From: Glaciimonas sp.
GTDB lineage: Bacteria > Pseudomonadota > Gammaproteobacteria > Burkholderiales > Burkholderiaceae_D
Length of the DNA stretch: 64,000 nt
Assembly (NCBI GenBank): GCA_012927585.1
Contig: JABBOY010000030.1
Location: 124,001 to 188,000 of the forward strand
Reading direction: 5' to 3'
Positions 60,225-64,000 of the stretch are shown piece by piece; position 1 is the first letter of the stretch; the number at the start of each line of letters is the position of its first letter. The position numbers were made by a program, and so were the translations under genes. Below the pieces are notes generated by a model. The model saw only the letters and a list, made by a program, of their open reading frames with translations, was not told the origin of the DNA and searched no databases.

Positions 60225-61212
60225 AGGAATCGTCGCCTTTACCACCCAGGATAATCTGTCCTTCCTCTGCCAGGCGACGGATAATCTGCAGAATCTGCTT
60301 TTGCTGCGCCTCAACCTCGGATAACCGAACTGGCCCTTTGGAATCCAGATCTTCGCGCATCATTTCACCGGCGCGCTGCGACATGTTCTTGAATATCTTC
60401 TCACGCAACTCCTGCCCGGCTCCTTTGAGCGCGATAATCAGGGTTTCCGACTGTACTTCACGCAATAACAGCTGAATTCCGCGATCGTCGATATCCATGA
60501 TGTTTTCGAATACGAACATTTCATCCATGATTTTCTGCGCCATTTCAGCGTCGTAGCTTTTCAGGCTATCCATTGTGGATGCTTCGTTTTCACCGCTCAT
60601 GAAGTTCAGGATTTCGGCAGCAGTGCGAATCCCGCCCATCGGTTGTTTCTTGAGATTTTCATTCCCGATAAGCAGTTTTGTCAGGACGTCATTCAGTTCA
60701 CGTAATGCGGTCGGCTGCACCCCGTCCAGCGTGGCAATGCGTAGAACCACATCGTTACGCAGGCGTTCATTAAAGTGGGAAAGTATTTCGCAAGCCTGAT
60801 CGCGCTCCAGATGCACCAGTATTGTGGCGACGATCTGCGGATGTTCATTGTGGATCAAATCGGAAACGGATTGCGGATCCATCCACTTCAAGCTTTCAAT
60901 CCCGCTGGCATCCCTGCCGCCCAGAATACGGTTCAACAGCGAAGAAGCTTTATCATCGCCCAAGGCCTTAGTTAATACGGAGCGGATATAGTCATCCGAG
61001 TCTAGTCCCAGCGAGGAATTTCTGGTGGCTTCGATACTGAAAGACGCCAATACGGTTTCAACCTGTTCGTGCGGAATGGATTTCATGGTGGCCATCGCGG
61101 CACCCAGCTTTTGCACATCGCGCGGGCCCAGATGCCGCATGACTTCAGCCGCTTCGTTTTCCCCCAGCGCCAGCATAAGAACAGCCGCTTTAATTACACC
61201 ATCCTCACTCAT
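60217..61212 (-). CDS. fliG: Flagellar motor switch protein FliG
   Basis: This 331-residue rotor protein couples stator torque to the C ring. The middle domain has EHPQIVATILVHLERDQACE and the C-terminal domain has MFVFENIMDIDDRGIQLLLR and MSQRAGEMMREDLDSKGPVR, which carry the charged torque residues. It overlaps both fliF and fliH. Confidence 0.97.
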   Translation of the reverse strand: MSEDGVIKAAVLMLALGENEAAEVMRHLGPRDVQKLGAAMATMKSIPHEQVETVLASFSIEATRNSSLGLDSDDYIRSVLTKALGDDKASSLLNRILGGRDASGIESLKWMDPQSVSDLIHNEHPQIVATILVHLERDQACEILSHFNERLRNDVVLRIATLDGVQPTALRELNDVLTKLLIGNENLKKQPMGGIRTAAEILNFMSGENEASTMDSLKSYDAEMAQKIMDEMFVFENIMDIDDRGIQLLLREVQSETLIIALKGAGQELREKIFKNMSQRAGEMMREDLDSKGPVRLSEVEAQQKQILQIIRRLAEEGQIILGGKGDDSYV

Positions 61213-62896
61213 TACTGTTGACCCACGATTTCACGACGTTGGCCACAATTTTAGGGTTCTCTTTTGCCAGTTGCCTGGCCGTCCCCAGGTTTTTCTCATA
61301 TCCGGAAAGCTGGCGCTTTTCCTGCGCCAGCATTTTGGCTGCGTTCCCGATCTGGACCGGGTCTTCATCCTCGTCAGGCGCAGGCAAGGCTGCTGCGCCG
61401 TTGACTGCTGCACTCTGGGCTAGCTTGCGCAGCATCGGTTTTAAGACACGAAAAAATAGGTAAAGCAAAACAATTCCGGCCAACAGATACTTACCGATTT
61501 CCTTTGCTAACGCAATCATATCCGGCTGCTTCCATAACGGTAGTTCGGCAATGACTTCTTCTGCCATGCCGGCAAACGGGCTATTGACGACATTTAACGA
61601 ATCGCCACGCTCCTTGTCGTAGCCCATAGCCTCCTTGACTAAATCGGTAATCTGGGTTTTTTCAATATCGGTCAAGGCAACGCTGGAGGTTTTCCCGGCA
61701 TTGTTTGTGACCTTTTTATAATTAACCACCACCGCGACAGATAAGCGTTTTATGCCGCCCATCGGTTGTTGCACATAACGGATTGTCTTGTCAACTTCAT
61801 AATTGACAGTCGTATCCTTGCGCGTATTGGAAGCCGCAACCGGCACGGCTGCCGTACCGGTTGCGGCATTATTGGCCGCTGCTTTGACCGCTGCATTAGC
61901 CGGTGCAGTAATTGGTGCAGTAGCAGGCACAGGCGGTTGATTAGTAAGGGCGCCAGGAATGCCGGTTGCATTCGCATTATTTGGATTAGACGATTCGCTG
62001 GATTGCTGACTGCGCACTGAGGATGTATCGGTCGCAAGATTCGGCTTGTAGGTTTCGGCGGCCTGTTCGCTATGCGAAAAATCCACATCTGCGGTGGCCT
62101 CTGCGCGCACATTATTCGCGCCGACAATCGGAATGATGATCGACTCTACCCTCTTGACGATATTGCGCTGGAGTTCCTGAACATACTTGAGTTGCGTAGC
62201 ATCAAGACCGGCAATGGCGGCGGATTTACTTGTTTCAGATAGCAAATTACCATTTTGATCAACGATAGTGACATTTTGGATGGGTAAATCCGGTACGCTG
62301 CTCGCTACCAGATGCACCACTGCGCTGACCTGTTGTGCATCCAGCGTTCTGCCCGCGTGCAGATTGAGCAAAACGGAAGCAGTCGGTTGTTGCCGATCAC
62401 GTACAAATACAGAAGCCCTGGGCAAAGCCAGATGAATGCGCGCAGCTTGTACTGCCGCAATCGACTCAATCGAGCGCGCCAACTCGCCTTCCAGCGCGCG
62501 CTGAAAATTCACTTGCTCCAAAAATTGCGAGATGCCCAGCTTTTGATTTTCCATCAACTCAAAGCCAACATTGCCCCCTTTGGGCAAACCCTGGGCTGCC
62601 AGTTTCAAGCGCGCGTCATGCACTTGGCTGGCAGGCACGAGAATCGCACCGCCGCCTTCCGCGAACTTGTATGGCACATTCATCTGTTGCAGTGAAGCGA
62701 CAATGGCGCCGCCATCGCGGTCGTTAAAATTCGAGAACAGTACGCGGTAATCGGGTTGTTGGCTCCAAATCCAGACGCCGGCCATAACCGCAATAACAGC
62801 CGCGATACTCAGGCCAATCAAGAATTTTTGTGCACCTGGCGTCTTTGCAAAGCTGGTCATTTTGTCGCTAATAAGAACATTGTTTGCTACTGGCAT
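61205..62896 (-). CDS. fliF: Flagellar MS-ring protein FliF
   Basis: This MS-ring protein has about 563 residues. Two membrane helices (KFLIGLSIAAVIAVMAGVWI and LLAGIVLLYLFFRVL) flank the periplasmic ring-building motifs, with GNVGFELMENQKLGISQFLE and ALEGELARSIESIAAVQAAR. An Ala/Pro-rich low-complexity linker lies around residues 305-360. The C terminus (KENPKIVANVVKSWVN) binds FliG. The ATG at 62896 is chosen over a TTG upstream. Confidence 0.96.
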   Translation of the reverse strand: MPVANNVLISDKMTSFAKTPGAQKFLIGLSIAAVIAVMAGVWIWSQQPDYRVLFSNFNDRDGGAIVASLQQMNVPYKFAEGGGAILVPASQVHDARLKLAAQGLPKGGNVGFELMENQKLGISQFLEQVNFQRALEGELARSIESIAAVQAARIHLALPRASVFVRDRQQPTASVLLNLHAGRTLDAQQVSAVVHLVASSVPDLPIQNVTIVDQNGNLLSETSKSAAIAGLDATQLKYVQELQRNIVKRVESIIIPIVGANNVRAEATADVDFSHSEQAAETYKPNLATDTSSVRSQQSSESSNPNNANATGIPGALTNQPPVPATAPITAPANAAVKAAANNAATGTAAVPVAASNTRKDTTVNYEVDKTIRYVQQPMGGIKRLSVAVVVNYKKVTNNAGKTSSVALTDIEKTQITDLVKEAMGYDKERGDSLNVVNSPFAGMAEEVIAELPLWKQPDMIALAKEIGKYLLAGIVLLYLFFRVLKPMLRKLAQSAAVNGAAALPAPDEDEDPVQIGNAAKMLAQEKRQLSGYEKNLGTARQLAKENPKIVANVVKSWVNSNE

Positions 62897-63145
62897 GATG
62901 CTAGCCTGCAACTGTAGCTATAAAAAAATAATTGATTCAAGTTGTGTTCCCGCCAGTGGTGCATTGCGCTCAAGGATCGATTATAGCCGGCAAGACCAGG
63001 TTTGATCACTTAAAAAGAGGCCCGTTATAGCCGTTCTTTGCAGCAATTATTGCTCTTGTTGATGGTATCGTGGCAGTATGGGGCCGCTACATTGTGATGT
63101 CGCAATGGGTGATTTTGCTGTAACGCGTGCGTGAAGGAGTCTTTT

Positions 63146-63487
63146 GTGAGCATAGGATCGATCGATACCGGCAGGATAGAAGCCATGCTGGCTCAGATAA
63201 AGGCAATGTCGGCTAATGCCAAAGTCGGAGGAAGCCTAGCGCCTGAAGTTGCGTCTGACAACAAAATTAATTTTGCTGATGTGCTGAAAGCGTCGCTGGA
63301 TCAAGTCAGCAAGTCCGAAGATCAGTCGACCAAACTCGGTCAACGTTTTGCGCTCGGCGATGATAGCGTCAACTTGTCGGATGTGATGATTTCCATGCAA
63401 AAAGCCAGCATCACATTGCAGACAACCGTTCAGGTTCGCAATAAACTGGTTTCTGCCTACCATGACATCATGAATATGCAGGTGTGA
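63146..63487 (+). CDS. fliE: Flagellar hook-basal body protein FliE
   Basis: This protein of 113 residues connects the MS ring to the proximal rod. NFADVLKASLDQVSKSEDQS and VNLSDVMISMQKASITLQTT VQVRNKLVSAYHDIMNMQV are the family core and end. GTG at 63146 is chosen because GGAG lies six bases upstream. It is divergent from fliF, with about 250 bp between them. Confidence 0.95.
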   Translation: MSIGSIDTGRIEAMLAQIKAMSANAKVGGSLAPEVASDNKINFADVLKASLDQVSKSEDQSTKLGQRFALGDDSVNLSDVMISMQKASITLQTTVQVRNKLVSAYHDIMNMQV

Positions 63488-63556
63488 TAGCACTCCCATC
63501 TCCCACAAGTATGCGATTGGCCGGTGGAGAGGGCCGAGTAAGTTGCTTGTTTTTCA

Positions 63557-63582
63557 CCCCTCGCCCGCTTGCGGGAGAGAGG
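63557..63582. repeat. REP-like palindrome downstream of fliE
   Basis: CCTCGCCCGC and GCGGGAGAGG pair around TT with one mismatch. Sequences of this CCCTCGCCCGC/GCGGGAGAGGG type recur between genes in many proteobacteria. It may stabilise the fliE transcript end. Confidence 0.6.
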
Positions 63583-63680
63583 AGCAAGACAGTTGATTGC
63601 TAGAAGTGTAGGCAGCTATTGAAGAGCGAGGTTTGCCGCGCACCCCGCAACAAACATACGAACATAATCCACAATCGCAT

Positions 63681-64000
63681 TCACTCAAGCCCCTGGCGTT
63701 TCGCGTTCAATTCGCGTTCCAGTTTGCCGATGTAGCGTTGCACCATATTCAACATCGAATTAGGCAGATCCATGAAGGTGCAGGCTATGCGGCGTCTCTT
63801 CTTGTCGTTGAACAGTATCTGCTCCTGGAAATTGACCACAACAAGCGATGTTGTTATGACGCCGATTCCTGGTAATGCAATTCTGCAATTCTTGTAAACA
63901 TGTCCGATGGTATTGTTAAGCGTTCTGCTGTCATCGAATATCGCGATTCCACCACCACTGATATCTTGCAACTCTGCTGTAACAACATTTTCGGCGCCAT
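63681..64000 (-). CDS. PilZ-domain protein, YcgR-like flagellar brake (C-terminal part)
   Basis: The minus strand is open from the stop at 63681 to the right edge, about 105 residues without a start. It reads VVTAELQDISGGGIAIFDDS near the edge, where DISGGG is the second c-di-GMP-binding motif (D/NxSxxG) of PilZ. The end is SMLNMVQRYIGKLERELNAK. The RxxxR motif and any YcgR N-terminal domain would lie beyond the edge. Location beside fliE and the end of the flagellar cluster suggests a brake that slows the motor at high c-di-GMP. Confidence 0.75.
   Translation of the reverse strand, partial: GAENVVTAELQDISGGGIAIFDDSRTLNNTIGHVYKNCRIALPGIGVITTSLVVVNFQEQILFNDKKRRRIACTFMDLPNSMLNMVQRYIGKLERELNAKRQGLE

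Overview
The window reads as a chromosome segment of a motile, aerobically respiring betaproteobacterium, most likely Burkholderiales and close to Oxalobacteraceae. This rests on gene content and order: a complete nuoA-N operon preceded by tpiA, secG and tRNA-Leu(GAG); a DUF2818 gene after nuoN; the cluster dnaQ, rnhA, methyltransferase, gloB, mltD, rdgC; and flhF/flhG beside fliA. Species cannot be fixed from sequence alone. The bases look moderate in GC, AT-richer in nuo and GC-richer in mltD/fadH.

Left part (1-6.6 kb): a truncated alpha/beta hydrolase, a decayed remnant resembling 3-hydroxybutyrate dehydrogenase, the two subunits of a succinyl-CoA:3-ketoacid CoA-transferase (scoA, scoB), a divergent PAS-LuxR regulator, a hotdog thioesterase, an SDR oxidoreductase and ETF-ubiquinone oxidoreductase. 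Together these suggest ketone-body and acyl-CoA catabolism feeding electrons into ubiquinone. A Nudix hydrolase and DUF2818 then lead into nuo.

Respiratory part (6.6-21.5 kb, minus strand): nuoA to nuoN in canonical order with tight spacing, encoding the 14-subunit proton-pumping complex I. Upstream lie a terminator, tRNA-Leu, secG and tpiA.

Housekeeping part (23-31 kb): dnaQ, rnhA and a methyltransferase on minus; gloB, mltD, rdgC and a FadH-type flavoprotein on plus.

Flagellar part (31.4-64 kb): flhB-flhA-flhF-flhG-fliA-motC-motD (+); flgN-flgM-flgA (-); flgBCDEFGHIJKL (+); fliF to fliR (-), convergent with flgL; fliE (+); and the 3' part of a PilZ/YcgR-like gene running off the right edge. 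This covers nearly the entire basal body, hook, export gate and stator set. Filament genes, che genes and flhDC are not in the window.

The most unusual signal is a family of seven dispersed intergenic elements of about 58-60 bp. They sit at 611, 23842, 28831, 31122, 40950, 44949 and 52612. They share fixed spacing between a GTATTTTT-type left end, an internal TGCGG-type box and an ATACTCC right end, and they have a hairpin-prone right half. Several interrupt otherwise tight operons. Other points of note are an in-frame G9 tract in flgE, a 111-bp tandem repeat in fliK, an FlhG lacking a recognisable Walker A motif, a bdhA-like remnant beside scoAB, and a palindrome between scoA and its divergent regulator.
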